A DNA stretch of 64,000 bases from Eutreptiella sp. 'Long Island Sound 2002' (Eukaryota > Euglenozoa > Euglenophyceae > Eutreptiales > Eutreptiaceae): NCBI GenBank assembly GCA_964036045.1, contig OZ038390.1, positions 39,000,025 through 39,064,024 on the forward strand. The letters run 5' to 3'. Made by a program: the position numbers and the translations under genes. Under the pieces are notes generated by a model. The model saw only the letters and a program-made list of their open reading frames with translations, did not search any database and was not told the origin of the DNA. This document shows, one piece after another, positions 12,301 to 25,600 of the stretch (positions are counted from its first letter, which is position 1; each line of letters starts with the position of its first letter).

Positions 12301-13305
12301 AAATCAATGAAGTTATCCCCACAAGAAGAAGGACCCATAATTGTGGCAAGCTGAATAGGAAGTGCGCCATGCCAACAATACCAACAGTAGTTACGGCTGA
12401 AAGTCACATCACAACAAACAACATTTGGTCGCAGCGCAGACCCTCTATCCCTCTACAATTGGTACAAAACCACATCATGTTACATTCCTGCCCACGAAAA
12501 CTGTGGCAAAAACAAATGACCAACAGATGCGGCCCCTGTGCTTAGACAAGCCCATGCTTAGGCAAGGGAGCGAGGGGGAAATTTGGGTTTGGGCTTGCGC
12601 TGCCTTAGACTAGAGCCTACGAGCATGTGAGGAAAGGGCGTCTTCTGGGATGCTCTTGGTGGCCTTTTGTTCGTGCTTTGCTTTTGGGGCCACCCAGTAT
12701 GAGCAGAAGAAGGCTGAAGTCCCACCACAATTCATGGATGGGAAAGCCGGCTGGGCACAGGAGAGGTCGGTTGATCGTTTGAAACAATCCAAAACCTCAG
12801 CTGTCCCTTTCCCTTTGGGTCTTGTTTCCCCTTGTTTCATGCAGAGAACCATGCAAACATCTCTTTTCGGGCGTGGCAGAAATGTGTTACACACCGCTAC
12901 ACAGGGAAGCGTGTTTGTGCCACCATCGAGGGTGCATCTTGCAATAGTCACTGGAAAAGTGGCTGTATTTGTGTGTGGACATCGTGGAGCCCAGTCTCCA
13001 GTCGCTAAAGATTTTATGTTGCCCCCCCCCCCCCCCCCAGCAGACTAACACAGCCACCCACACGTGCACTACGGGCTGTCAGTCCTGCTGACCTTGAGAC
13101 TGTGCACTTGGCCGCTCCAAGATCGGTTTTGCCGGGCAAAGGAGGGTGGCCGTGAGTGCCTGGAACGCCGCATGCTGAATCCCAATCCAGCCCAATGCTG
13201 CACCCTGGCCTCCACCCAGAAAGGCCCAATACATACCCCTGACAGCACCGGTACATCCGGTCAAGGCTGTGGAGGTGGGGAGTGTCTTTACCCCCGGCGC
13301 CGGTC

Positions 13306-13388
13306 GAGCGGAACCTACGAATCCTGGGATTTGAACCTGGAACCATTGGTGCAGGAGTCATGTGCTCTGACCTCTTGACCAGCTGAGT
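13306..13388 (-). tRNA. Degenerate tRNA-like sequence (tRNA-derived repeat or pseudo-tRNA)
   Basis: Read on the minus strand, this has a perfect B-box (GGTTCAAATCC) and, about 45 nt upstream, a D-arm-like CTCAGCTGGTCA...GGTCAGAGCA with a short internal insertion. The acceptor stem does not pair, the T stem has two mismatches and the anticodon stem is poor. It is therefore not a functional tRNA in its present form. A tRNA-derived SINE head is an alternative. Confidence 0.3.
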
Positions 13389-13617
13389 GTATCTGACAGC
13401 GGGTGGAGGGCAAACGACCCCGGGCAGTTGGCGGGTAATTGCTCCCCTGAGAGCGCCCTCATGGGGACCCAACCACTGACCCGTTTGACTCAGCCCTGCA
13501 CCCACTTCGGGTCTGCGCACAGCCCCGCACCGCGCACTCCTCCAGCCCACATCCGCATCGTGTGGGCCTGAGGGGCTGTGGTGGTTCATGGTTCTTCGCC
13601 TTCCAGATCCCAACGTC

Positions 13618-16600
13618 ATGCGGCCCCTGGCCATTTTGTGCGTCCTGCTCAGCGCGGGCCTCGTGTGCCCCCTGCGGGAGTACGTCAACTACACCGCCGA
13701 TGGCGTGACCTGCGAGGGCTTTGTGGCCTACAACTCGGCCGTCTGCACGTCCACGGCCCTGTGCACCGCCGTCGTCATCCTCCACGACCAGGACGGCCTC
13801 ACGGACTACGAGCGCAAGCGGTCGTGCATGCTGTACGACCTGGGCTACGTCGCCTTTGCGGCCGACATCTACGGGGTCGGCGTCACCAACACGACCGATG
13901 CGGCCGCGACGCACCTCGCGAACTCGACACTGTATCTGCTCAAGATATTGGGGGCGCTGACACAAGTCTCAACATACAGGTGTGCCCGCCCACCCCCTGC
14001 CCCCCAACGGTGCACTTGCAAGCAAGAGGCCGAAGGAGACAAGCGGGGAAAGGCTTCGGCCCTCCATGCCGGCGCCGGAATGGAAAGGATAGAAGCCCAT
14101 AACCAAAAAGATAGGGTGCATCGGCTCGGGTATTCCCAGGCAATGAGTACCGGAAACGTCAGCCGCAGTCCTGAGGCGGTCATGGGGTGTGATGCACAAC
14201 AACTTGTTAGTCCTACGTCCTCACACCCGCTTCGTGGCACGAGTGAGACCAACTATGATCCTACCCGTCAAACCGCCGGGACCTGTACCTTCAGAACACG
14301 CGGGGGTGGGGGTTCGCATACGAGGACCGGGCCCGGCTGCCCCCCCCCCCCCCCCATGTCCAGGACAATGCCAGAGCGATGACCGGATAGCCTGTGTCAC
14401 GGGGGCTTTGCGGTGGCTAAGTATCCATTGCTCCATGGCCCCATGTCCTGAAGACCACGGCATCCGTCACAATCGCTCTTGCCCTTGGGCCTGCACTTGG
14501 GGAATGCAAGCCGCCCACTTTGAGCTGAGGGCCACGGGCACGTTTGGCCCTTTTGACTGATGGCGTTGCGCCTGGAGACCGTTGGGGGGCATGACGTCAG
14601 GTATTGAAATCACCGGCGTCATCCTGACCTCATGCCAGACTTACGCAGCTCGGGAGGGGGGGGGGGATTTCCGGTCATATCTCTACATACGTGAACTCAC
14701 TGGCGGTAACGGCAGATCCAGGAGTCCCAGCTTGGCGAGGGCTACAGATGGCGTACCGCTGCAGGGCTGCTGCTAACCTGTCGGTGTCCCACCCGCAGGT
14801 TGTCTTTGCGTTGCATTCTCTGTGACAGAAAGGTACCTATGGTCGTTTAGGCCACTGACGAGCCTTTTTCTTCCTGCGCTTTTTGTGCTGATCGCCTCTT
14901 GTGCGGACGTGCAATAGCACAGGCTTCCTCCGGGGGGGATGTAGTGATTCATGCCCCCAAACTCTGCAGCTTCGGCGCAGTGCGGCATCGTGCCTGCCCA
15001 CACACACTGGCCGCGCAGCATGTTCAGGCCCTTCAACAAACACAAACTACACCGCAGCCTCCGCCCGCCCCATCCTCTGCCCCGTGCACTTCTTCGCAGC
15101 GTGGTCAACACCTCCAGTTTGGTCGTGATCGGGTACGGGTTTGGGGGGACCGGCGCGGTCGATCTGGCGCTCGCCGGGTACGACGGGTCCAACGTCACCA
15201 TCCCGACGGGGGTCGTCGGTGTGGCCTCGTTCCACGGCGGCATCACCGCCACCGAGCGCATCAGCGCCGTGAACGGCACGTCGCGGCCGCGGCTGCTGCT
15301 GGAGTCGGGCGGGAAGGACGACAGCAACGCAGACGTCGCTACGCTGATCGACGAATTGGAAGCGGCGACAGTTGCTCCAGAGTACGAGATCTCGCGGTAC
15401 GTGCCTTTCAGTTGTGCCTGCACAGAAGCAGCGCTCTTCGCACCAGCGATCGCCATCCGACTGGTTGCCGATCTCGGTCCACTGTTGGGAAGGACCAGCA
15501 GCCGGGGGCAGCCCAGCGTTGGGCAGGATTCCCCACTCCATCCCCCCCCCGTTTTCAGACCCCCCAAACTACGCAACTGGGGGGCTGCCATCGTCTCGGA
15601 ATGGGATACATCGCCCCACCGCACCGTCTTTTGGAATGTCGCCCCAAGACGGCAGGGGTAACGTGGCTGAAATTCAGGGTCTTTTCTTGGGTTTTGCTCA
15701 TGGTGCGGGGTCGACAGTCTTCTCCCCTCGCGTATGTGCAGTCGCAATGCGCAGGCTAATGGGGAATTCAAATACGCTCACGAACCCAAAAAGCCCCCCT
15801 CCCCCCAAACGCCGGTGGTCGGGCCGTTGAAAGCCTACAAACACGGCCTTGATGACCGCAGTGGGGAGTGCCCTTGCAAAGGTGCGCAAGAACGTTGGTG
15901 CAGTGTCGACATGATGTGCGGCCCCCTCCCTCACGCCGCGGGGTTTGGGGCCTCCAGTTGCACTGCGTGTTTCTGACGCAGTTTTGGGGGTCAAGGACAT
16001 GTGTTTGAGGCGGTTGTGGCGGGAAAGGGGGCCGGGTCATTTCTTTGAGAGTCGTTCCTGCACAGCATTGCGTTTCGACCCGGTCTGATGCGACATTTGG
16101 CGAATGTTGGTGTACCGCGCCCAAACCCCCCAATGACCGCTTCCCGGCGGGCCTTCATGACTGCCTGCCCCGCCCCCAGTTACTCTGTCGCACGACAAAA
16201 GAGCACCAAACTGAATAGCTGCAGCAGTGCTCCAGAGCACGGGGAGCACCACGGCACGGCCTGACGCAATGCAGTACGACACGCCATCACACCACAGGAC
16301 ATGACAACATACGGCGGACGCAGCACAGCACGACACGACAGGACATGACGCGACGCGGTATGGCGTGGCACGACCGGACATTCCATGGCACGACGCGGCA
16401 TGGGCACGTCACGGTAAAGCACGACACAACACGACACGGCACGACACGGCACAGCACGACAGGACAGGACAGGGCAGGACAGGATGGGGCACCACACCAC
16501 ACCACACCACACCTGGGGGGTTTTGTTATGCATAGCAGCACCACTGTGATGCAGCCCCGGTGGTGGGTACTCTGTGCCCCATGTCGCTTGCTGAGGTTTT

Positions 16601-19600
16601 TGGTGTTTATGACAAAAAAGTGCTTTTTTGAGTTCTAGAGTTATTCCAGCGTCGCACACTAGAACGACGCTACCTCAAATCTAGAACGCCACCACAAGAA
16701 CAGTACTAGACCAAAACAAAGGTAACATTTGTTTTCGTTGATAAACAATCAAAAAACCTCAGGATTCGACTTGGCGCATGTACTGCCATCACTGAGGATG
16801 TCTCGTACTGCACCCTTAACCCGCCCCCCCTCTTTGCGCCTCCCCTTACTCTGAATTGTGGTCTGGTGTCCTACTGTGTGGAGTGGTGCAGTGCGGTGTG
16901 ATGTGCGGTGTGGTGTGCGGTGTGGTGTGGTGTGGTGTGGTGTGGTGTGGTGTGGTGTGGTGTGGTGTGGTGTGGTGTGGTGTGGTGTGGTGTGGTGTGG
17001 TGTGGTGTGGTGTGGTGTGGTGTGGTGTGGTGTGGTGTGGTCTGGTGTGGTGTGGTGTGGTGTGGTGTGGTGTGGTGTGGTGTGGTGTGGTGTGGTGTGG
17101 TGTGGTGTGGTGTGGTGTGGTGTGGTGTGGTGTGGTGTGGTGTGGTGTGGTGTGGTGTGGTGTGGTGTGGTGTGGTGTGGTGTGGTGTGGTGTGGTGTGG
17201 TGTGGTGTGGTGTGGTGTGGTGTGGTGTGGTGTGGTCTGGTGTGGTGTGGTGTGGTGTGGTGTGGTCTGGTGTGGTGTGGTGATCTAGGTGAGAAGCTAG
17301 AATACCTGCTTTGGGGCCTGCTGGACGACAGGGCAGACCCAGAGTGGTGGGTAGTAGCAACAAAAGTGTCATCCACGTTACGTAAAAATGTCGCACCTCT
17401 CGAAGCCTTTCAAGGAAAGACCCAAGAGGAGGACAAAGACAAAAGATCGGCGGTGGGTGCATTTAGATCTCCCCAAGATTCGAACCGCCAAGGGTGATGT
17501 CCATATTGCCAAATGCAATGCAGTTGAGAAGGGTGCATTTGAGGCCATCCTAGAACATTTCAAACTGAGGCAAAGGTTAAAACGGACGTCCAATTGTTTC
17601 ATTGTGATCCGTGACAGTGCATTTTAGAAACGTTGGGGTGAACTGTGCTTCGCTTCCTCTGCAGCGCCTGCTGCGCGCCCTGGAAGCACCCCCTTGGGGC
17701 CTCAATGACCGCTTGCCTGTGGACTGCACAGAAGCACGGCCTTGTCTAGTTACAGGATTCCCATCTGATTGTTTGGGGGGGGGGGGGGGGGGCGTTGGAC
17801 GATCTATCTCTGGAAGTCAAGTCAGCGCCTGCCATCAGATGCACTGCCCGCGCACAGGTACGGATCGAGCGTTTATCAATGCTTTACGGAATGGGACGCC
17901 AACACCACCGGGTCATGCGACTATAACGCCTACGCCGATCGGGAGTCCTGGGGTGCGCTGACGCGCTTCCTCACAGACGTCACCGTCGGGGGCTCGTATC
18001 CCGGGCAACCCAGTTCGACCGCTGACTCCACGTACACGACGTCAGAAACTGTGTCTTACACAGCAGCAGGGGTGTCGTGCCAGGCATGCCATGCATGACC
18101 CTACCTCCTACACCCCTGCTCGCTGTTTGCTACATTCCTTTGCTCATCCCCCGGCCCCTCACACGCACGCACTCACCCATACATTCACCCACTGAACACT
18201 CACTCACTCACCCACTTGTGTTCAGACCGTGCTCACACGCCGTTATGGTGTGCCCCACCCGGTGCCATGTCCCACTCAGAGCAAGAGGTCGAATGATTTA
18301 AAGAACCAATGCAGAAAACGGGAGCCCATCGGCAGATTTTCCCGGCCTTTTTTGACCATATTTTGACCTGCTGCCTTTGTGTGTCGGGTGTGTCAGTTGT
18401 GTTGTATGCACCAGTGGAATGGTGTGTGCTGGAGGATGAGAAGCCAGGAACGATGCACCACTTAACACTTCCCGAGGGTCATGCCTCGAGGCCGTGGGGG
18501 TTTGTGGCGGGGAGTTCGTATGTGGGCAGACGGGGATGTGGGTGCTCAGGTGGGGGGTAATTTTGTGGGCCAATGGGATATGGCAGGTGGGCGGGCGAGC
18601 CGGGGGTGTATTTGTGCGACAGTCGCATGAGGATGCCTTTGTATGCGGCGGACCAATGTGTTGAGGGCACATATGTGGTATATTGGACACACACAACAAT
18701 CTCAGCCCTGCTTCCACAAAGTGCATTAAACAGCAAGTACCAACCAGCAAACCTGTCCCTCCCCCTGCGCGCGCGCCTCACCACCAGCACCACATGCCCG
18801 ACGGCTGCTCCCAATGCTCCGCTGTCAAACGTCCCTCTGCATCAAAGGGGTACCTCAGATACAACACCCGCAATTGCGCCCAAACGTCGCCCTGTCCGGC
18901 CGTTGTCATCATCCACGACTACAACGGCTTGACGACGTATGAGCAGGAGCGGGCGGTGATGATCACAGATAATTTGGGTTACGTTTCGTTCTGTGCGGAC
19001 ATCTACGGCACCGGCGTCACGGATCTGTCCGCTGCCGCTCTGGAGCATTTGAACGACCCCACGCTGTACTACAACAAAATTCTGGGTATGCCCTGTGTGC
19101 CTCCTGTGTGCCCCCCAAGGGAGACCGGTCAGAGACCTGGCAGGGCCCGTTGCCAAACACCCGCTGGTTGACTGTCGGCAGTTGGTTCACCTCAATGCAG
19201 GAATGCCAGACAGCCCCGTGCAACAAAAAAACCTTTTGGTGGCGTACTTCCAGAAAATGAATTCCATGAATGGTGACGGACTTGTTTTTGGCACCAGTTT
19301 AATTTTCCAAGTGAATATCTGATCTTTTTTTTTTTTGGATGTTGTTCAACAAACCCGAACAAGTGACTCCGTTATTGAACACCTCCCCTTTTATTGCGAG
19401 ACATGATTGCGATTACCAGGGCCTCATGGCACCCGGATGTGGTCCTTGTTTGTGGCCAAGGGTGCTTCCCGGGGAAATGACTGAACGACTGCCGATGTGT
19501 GGAGGTGATGTGAAGACCGTTGGGAAGTACGTGCGCAACGCCAAACGGTGTATCTGTGGGGGCATAGTGAACAACAAGTGCATCAACGAGCATACAGGGT

Positions 19601-22600
19601 TGCTATGTCAGTGCAACCTCGCGCAGGCGCTAGGGAACAGGTTCAAACAATGGCAAAAGAGCCACAACTAGGCCACCAAGAAACAAAGAGCAGCGGCGTT
19701 AAAGCCAAAGCGGGAGCAGGTCGCCGCCCAGGACAAGTGGCAACCACGCACAAGAGTGTGGCTCATGGGGCTGCGAAAGTCAGAGCTGAATAGAGCAGAA
19801 GGGGTCATCCAAGGGGAGGCAAACGGCCGGGTTCTGGTGCAGCTGGATAACGCGAAGAAGGGCACAACTGTGGCAGTCACACACACCCGCTTGACCAGCC
19901 AACCCCCAGGTATTGGCAGTCAGGGGTAAACCAATCGCCCACAGACAGGGGCATCGGAAGAACATACGCGTGACAGGGCACCAGGGGCGCCACCTGCAGT
20001 GCCCCCCCCCAATGTGGAGGCCGCTGCGCTGGCAGTGGCAGCAGGTGCAGTAGTAGCGTTTCCCTATTTGTTTGAAGAGTGCCTTGGCCTTCTCCTAGTG
20101 GTGGGTGTTTTTGTCTCGGTGTACCTTGACACCGAGCTGCTTGTACGCCTGCTTGATTAGCTCTGTGGTGGCCCCTGGGTACCGCACTCCTAGCATGTGG
20201 TACCGATTCCCTTGTAGCGTGTCCCGCACGTCGAAGGACTGCACACCACCGCCAAGGATGGCTTGTTAGGCACGAAGTACTAAAAGCGGCCCGACACTGA
20301 CATACAAAGAGGCGACAAGTACGCCGGGACGATAGGGGAGCGGCAAGACACGCCCTAGATAGGAGGGTAGAAGGCCAAGGGAACCGAATGTGCTGATGAT
20401 ATGACAATGCTTCACGTACATGATTGTGGATTTCATGGAAGCGCAATACACGAGTATCGTGCAAGCCCATGAGTGGCAGCTGGCCCACACACCGATACCC
20501 AGCATGACAAGGGGGATGTGTGGTACTTCATATGCCTAGGGCTAACTATGCCCGTGGTCCGGTTGCGCATTGTGGCACTGGGAAGTGTAGACCCCGCAAT
20601 GTAATGTAGTGCCACCCGCATGGGGTGTACTACACACATGGGGAATGCAACCGGTGGTGCACATAGACGGTGGTTTATCAGGAGAAAACATCCTCGAGGC
20701 AGATTGATGCCCATGGAGCGCCTAGCACACTTAATCGTGGCGGCTTCGGCGCGGCGCAGCGCAGAGCACACAACACAACACAATAAGGTCGGGCAGCGCG
20801 CTGCAGCAACGACTACAGGCGTCCACAGCACGCATAATGAGCACCAGCAACAACCCAACACCCAAAACCCAAGGCGGGCGTCAAACCCACCATGTGCGCA
20901 ACCCACACATGCACAACGACCGTCGCCAGCAAACGAGGCACGCGCAAAGAGCACCACCGTATGCCCACAAACCCACACCCACCACACACGACACACAGGG
21001 ATGTTTCCCTGAGACACTCCCGGGAGCCCAAACCACCCTGACCACACCGGGAAGGGAAGGCAGCCCAAACCTAAGTAAGGGGGTTGCCCCTGCGGGGGGT
21101 TGGCAGCCGGCTACGCGGTTGACAGGCAGCGACCTAAAATATGTACTGCCCCTGGATGGAGGGGTGGAAGTGTTGGGCTGCTTGCACATGGAAACACAGC
21201 AAGGTGTGTGGTGGACCGCCTGAGTGCTGAGGGGAGTGGGCAGCAAAACCCGTGACCCCCGCACCAACCAGCACAATCCTAGTGTGCCAATCACCGGGCT
21301 CTGCGGAAATGACACCAGCAGGAACACGGGCCGCAGCGACCCTAACCTGCAGCAGCAAAGGGAAGAACGGGTGACTGCCCAGGGCCCCATGAAGAAACAG
21401 CAACCCGACGGACCGCATGCCCACAGAAACGCAGCGAGGCAGGTGGTGGTCGACCAGAATGTGGAGGGGAGTGGGCAGCAAAAACCAAGACACGACCCCT
21501 GCACCCACCAACACAACCCCAGTACGTCAACTACTGGGCTCTGTTAACTGCCGACAGAATGCAGTGACCCGAAGGGAAGGGAAGGGAAGAACGGGTGACT
21601 GTCCAGGGACCCGTAAAGAACCACCAACCCAACGGAATGTCACCCAGGGGCTTGGTTGGAGAGGGGGAGGTTGGAGGCCATCGAGGAGGCAGCCACCCCG
21701 TCTGTCCCCCAATTGCCCCAATTTTTCTGGTCTCCACAACCCTTTTTGATCAGCAGGTGAGTTCCGTGGCGTTTGCTGCGGCTGCTTTGCTATGTACGAC
21801 TGCGAAGTGTTGTGACATGGGGGAGGGAGGGGATGTGCAGGGGTCAGGGCCCTACAACTGTCTCAGGCGCGATCGAACAAGTCTCGACGTACAGGTACGT
21901 GGACACTTCGAAGATCATCGTCGTTGGGTACAGTTTCGGAGGCACCGGGGCGGTAAACTTGGCCATGGCTGGCCACGACGGCATAGGGGGCTCCAACAGC
22001 AACTTGCCCTCAGGCGTCTTGGGAGTCGTGTCGATTGATGGCGAGATAACCTCCCAGTACCGCCTCTCCGCGCAAACCGCCACCACCCGGCCTCAGTTGC
22101 TGCTGGAGTCTGGGGCTCAGGGCACTACAAACGCGGATATTGCCACGTTGCTGAGTATGTGTGCATGCGCCGTTTGCTGTCCAACTGTGCTCAGCTGACA
22201 ACCAACTTGCGGTGAGGCCCAAAGGCAACGATTTTGTGAAAAGGCAGAGACGAATGACGCCTGCTGTGTCTCCCTCGCGCTCTCTCTGTGCCTTGATGCT
22301 TTTGCTGTTCAAACCCCTTTCTCTAAGCCATTCTGCTGGCGTGCCTTACATCCTCACCACCTTCTCACTACTTCCCGCACCGCATGCAGCATTGGGGGTA
22401 CCCAACTGCAGCCCTTGACACCAACACCCCTCAAAATGGCCAAAATGTTAAGAAGTTTCGGTCTCAATTTGGCGCCGAAGGCGCCGGAAATTGTATTTTA
22501 GCATGTTGTGGGGGGTAAACTTTTGTTTCTGCTCCATGTTTTGACCTCCCCCATCCAGCCCCCCCCCAACCCTGGCTGCCGGGACCGGACCCCCCAGGGG

Positions 22601-25600
22601 GCAAACTTTTTTTTTTCAGAAACCCCACATATGTGTGTTCAAAATGATCAGTGCGACGAGGGGATCATTCTGAGGTATGTACGTTAGGTCACCCGGGACA
22701 CAAGCCTGTGCCCCCCCCCCCCCCCCCTTTCCGGGGGTTAAAATGTTTAGGGGGTGTCGCTGTCGGGGGCTGCACCTGGGTACCCCCTGTCTGGCCAAGG
22801 CGAGACGCGGCCGGTCAGTGACGGCGAGTCCAGGTCCCGTGAATCTAACTTTTGCGACCTCAATCTCAGGGACCTGCTTTCTGGTGTTTGTTGTGTGGTG
22901 GTGAGATGAAGGAGCCCTGGATTGACCCAGAAGGACGGTTTTCATTTGTTTGCTGCCGAACTCGACATCTCAATGTGCCCCCTGCGTCATTGCCCAACAC
23001 GTTTGCTGCATTGCGGCAGGGGGCGAGGGGGGGGGAGGGGGCTCTACCCCTGGACCTCCTCCGCTCAAGCACGTTCCTGTGGCGAGAGTTGCCCTAGTGG
23101 AGGCTCCGGGCGTGTCACTGGGGTGTCCAGCAGATGCAGACCCCTGTGCCTGTGCCGCTGCCGCACATCAGAGTGCCTCAGGGAAGTGGGGTGACCACCT
23201 GAGGGGCTACCCCCCGGTGAAGCTGGCCCCATCACATCCCACGCCTCCGCACTGCAGATGAGCTGGAGGGCGTGGGCGCCACGTACGAGATCTCTCGCTA
23301 CGGGGCCGGCGTCTACAACTGCTTCCCGACGTTCGGAAGCTCCGACACAAGCGCGAACTGCGTGTACAACTACTTCGCAGACAAGTCATCGTGGCTCGAG
23401 ATGGTGGACTTCTTCGCCAACGTCTTCGCCAACACCACCGCCGGGTCCACGCAGCCCGGCTCCTGCGTGGCGGACCTGGCCGCCAATGCCACGGACGCCG
23501 AGAAGCGGGCGTACATTGCGGCGAAGTACGGCCAAACGGATTTCACACTGAGCGGTGTGCGGACGTCCCCCGTGGCCCAGTCCTGTGGAGGGAATATGAA
23601 CGGGGAAATGGGGAACGCGTGCGCGACTGTCCAATGAAGCGTGTTGCCCTCGGGACGGAACACTGGGGCCGAAAAATCGGATTCTGCCCACGACATTCTT
23701 CGTGTTCTCGATGCCCTTCCCCGGCTGGGCCGGACGGCAGGCGGGCGCCTTTTCCGCCCCCTTTCCCGGCGCCGCCATCCCGCTGCAGGCTCAGTCCAAT
23801 GGTTTGTCTGTGAGCCTCAGATGTTTGGTCTCCTCTGGAAATACGCGTGCCTTTTCGCGCACACACGCGTGTACGCGGGTGTCCACGGGTGTGCACGAGC
23901 GCACGCGGGTGCACACAAAACAGTCGTGAACGCAAAGAGCCCAAGACGGGGGATGTCCGGACCGGTGTTGGTGTGCAAGGCCGACGCGTCCTCCCGTTGC
24001 AGCGGTCGCATCACACCGACATGCCTCACGGGGAGGGGGACGGGAACGACGTGTACATGACCGCGGCTGCTTTCAGGTTTCGTGGCGACCGCAACTGCGG
24101 GGCTTTGCGCCCTCAGTCCTGCCGGCCCCCGACGAGGGGGTGACCGGCGGAAGTTGGGGGTGACGCTACGAGGTTTGGCGACTGCCATCCCTTTGTCCAG
24201 GCCACCCTCCCCCTGCCCCACGGCCTCGGTAGCAGCGTCCGTTGTGGCTCTCCCGGATTTTCGAGAGTCGGGGAAGGGGGCTGCCGCGGAGTTGCTAACC
24301 CCCCCCCCCCGCCCTCGGGCGCAAAGGAGCAGACCACAGGGGGCGACTCCGCGGGTCCTGAGACGCGGACCCCCCCCCCCCCAGGGCCCCTCCGGCCAAC
24401 AATTCGGTGCCAAAGGTACCGCCCTCAGAAGTGCGTGGGTGCCGAAGGCGCCCGCTCCATGGGCACCAAAGGCGTCCAAAGGAAAATTTTGTCCATTTTG
24501 CACCTCAACACTGCCCTTAACCCCAACCCTGACCCTAACCCCCACTCCAACCGTTTGGGGTCCACAATGGAGAGCAATGATGTGGCGGACAAGACGGAAA
24601 GCGGAGGGGGGGAGGGGGGGCGCGGAGGGCGGGGGCAGAGGGAAGGGCCAGGCGTCCCTCGGCGCTGCTCCGGCGCAGGTATCACGAGCATGTCCGCGGC
24701 CCAGCGGGCGACGCTGGCGGCGTCCATCACGGAGAATGAGATCATCAACATGACCGACCAGAACATGGCGTACGTGTTGGCTACGGCCTCGTACACCATG
24801 GCCCTCCCCAACAGCGCCACCAGCGCGCTGACCTTCACCTCCTTCGGCGCCGGGGCGACGAAGGCGGTGCTCGGGGCCTTCAGCACGGACGCGACCGGGT
24901 TCGGGCTGCTGGGCGTGTCCGAGCCCTCGATCAGTGGGGGCACCACCCACTTCTTAGTGAATGTGGACCGGCTGGATGACTCAGGTGTGCCCTGGGCCCC
25001 CACTTCAGAGGGCCTGCACGCGATCTCTGCCCTCCCCCGTTACCTTGGGCTCTGGCCTGCAGCGAATCATGTCCGGTAGCCTCCCACCACCAACCCCCTC
25101 TCGGAAGGTGCCACAGGGCACCACGAACGACCCAAAACCACTTCCATGATTTTCGCCCCGTTGATTTGAGGGAAATGGTCGAAACAGCGATTTCGTGGCT
25201 CAGGCGAAACAGCGAAGCCAAAAAAAAGCGCAACTCGGCAAAACAATTTGTTTATATGGAGTAAAGACTGTCTGGAGGAGGTTGCAGCCAAAGCCGTACA
25301 GAAGCTGCATGTGGGGGGGGGTGGGGGGATGGTGGTGGTGGGGGGTGGGGGGGGGGCACGCACGCGGAAACGCGGCGAGGCATGTGGGGGACGACCTGGA
25401 CGTGGGGGGGGGTGGGCAGCCAAAACCGTAAAAGGGCCCCCGCAACAACCAGCACAACCCCCAGTGCGCCAACTACTGGGCCCTGCTGTCGCGGAAACGA
25501 CACCACAAGGAACACCGGCCGCAGCGGCGGTCGGAAAGCAGTGGCCCGGGGACTGTTCAGGGCCCAGGGCCACACAGGGGGTCGCACCGTTATTCCCTGC

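Larger units (their letters stand above)
7906..13305. other. Intergenic; no gene recognised
   Basis: The many open frames here overlap on both strands and show no family motif. The plus-strand frame at 12650-13048 (132 codons, ATG start, hydrophobic N-terminus, poly-Pro end) is the best of them but is not supported by any other signal. Two repeat tracts are listed separately. A C17 run sits at 13022-13038. Confidence 0.35.

Noticed and set aside
12650-13048. 132-codon ORF with signal-peptide-like start
   Set aside because: It ends in a C17-encoded poly-Pro and has no homologue I recognise or splice support. Left as unannotated intergenic DNA.
16749-17462. 237-codon His/Thr-Pro-rich minus-strand ORF and plus-strand Val/Trp/Cys ORFs
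   Set aside because: They are translations of the TGTGG satellite, which has no stop in any frame.
19669-20140. Reassignment of the TAG codon, suggested by two ORFs each interrupted by a single TAG
   Set aside because: The RNase H ORF appears to end with TAG, and the transposase copy in element B has a TAA instead. The J-domain also carries a damaged HPD motif. Simple decay explains the stops.
24513-24541. Interstitial telomere-like sequence (CCCTTAACCCCAACCCTGACC)
   Set aside because: There are only about four degenerate CCCTAA-like units inside an intron, too short and impure to call a telomere relic.
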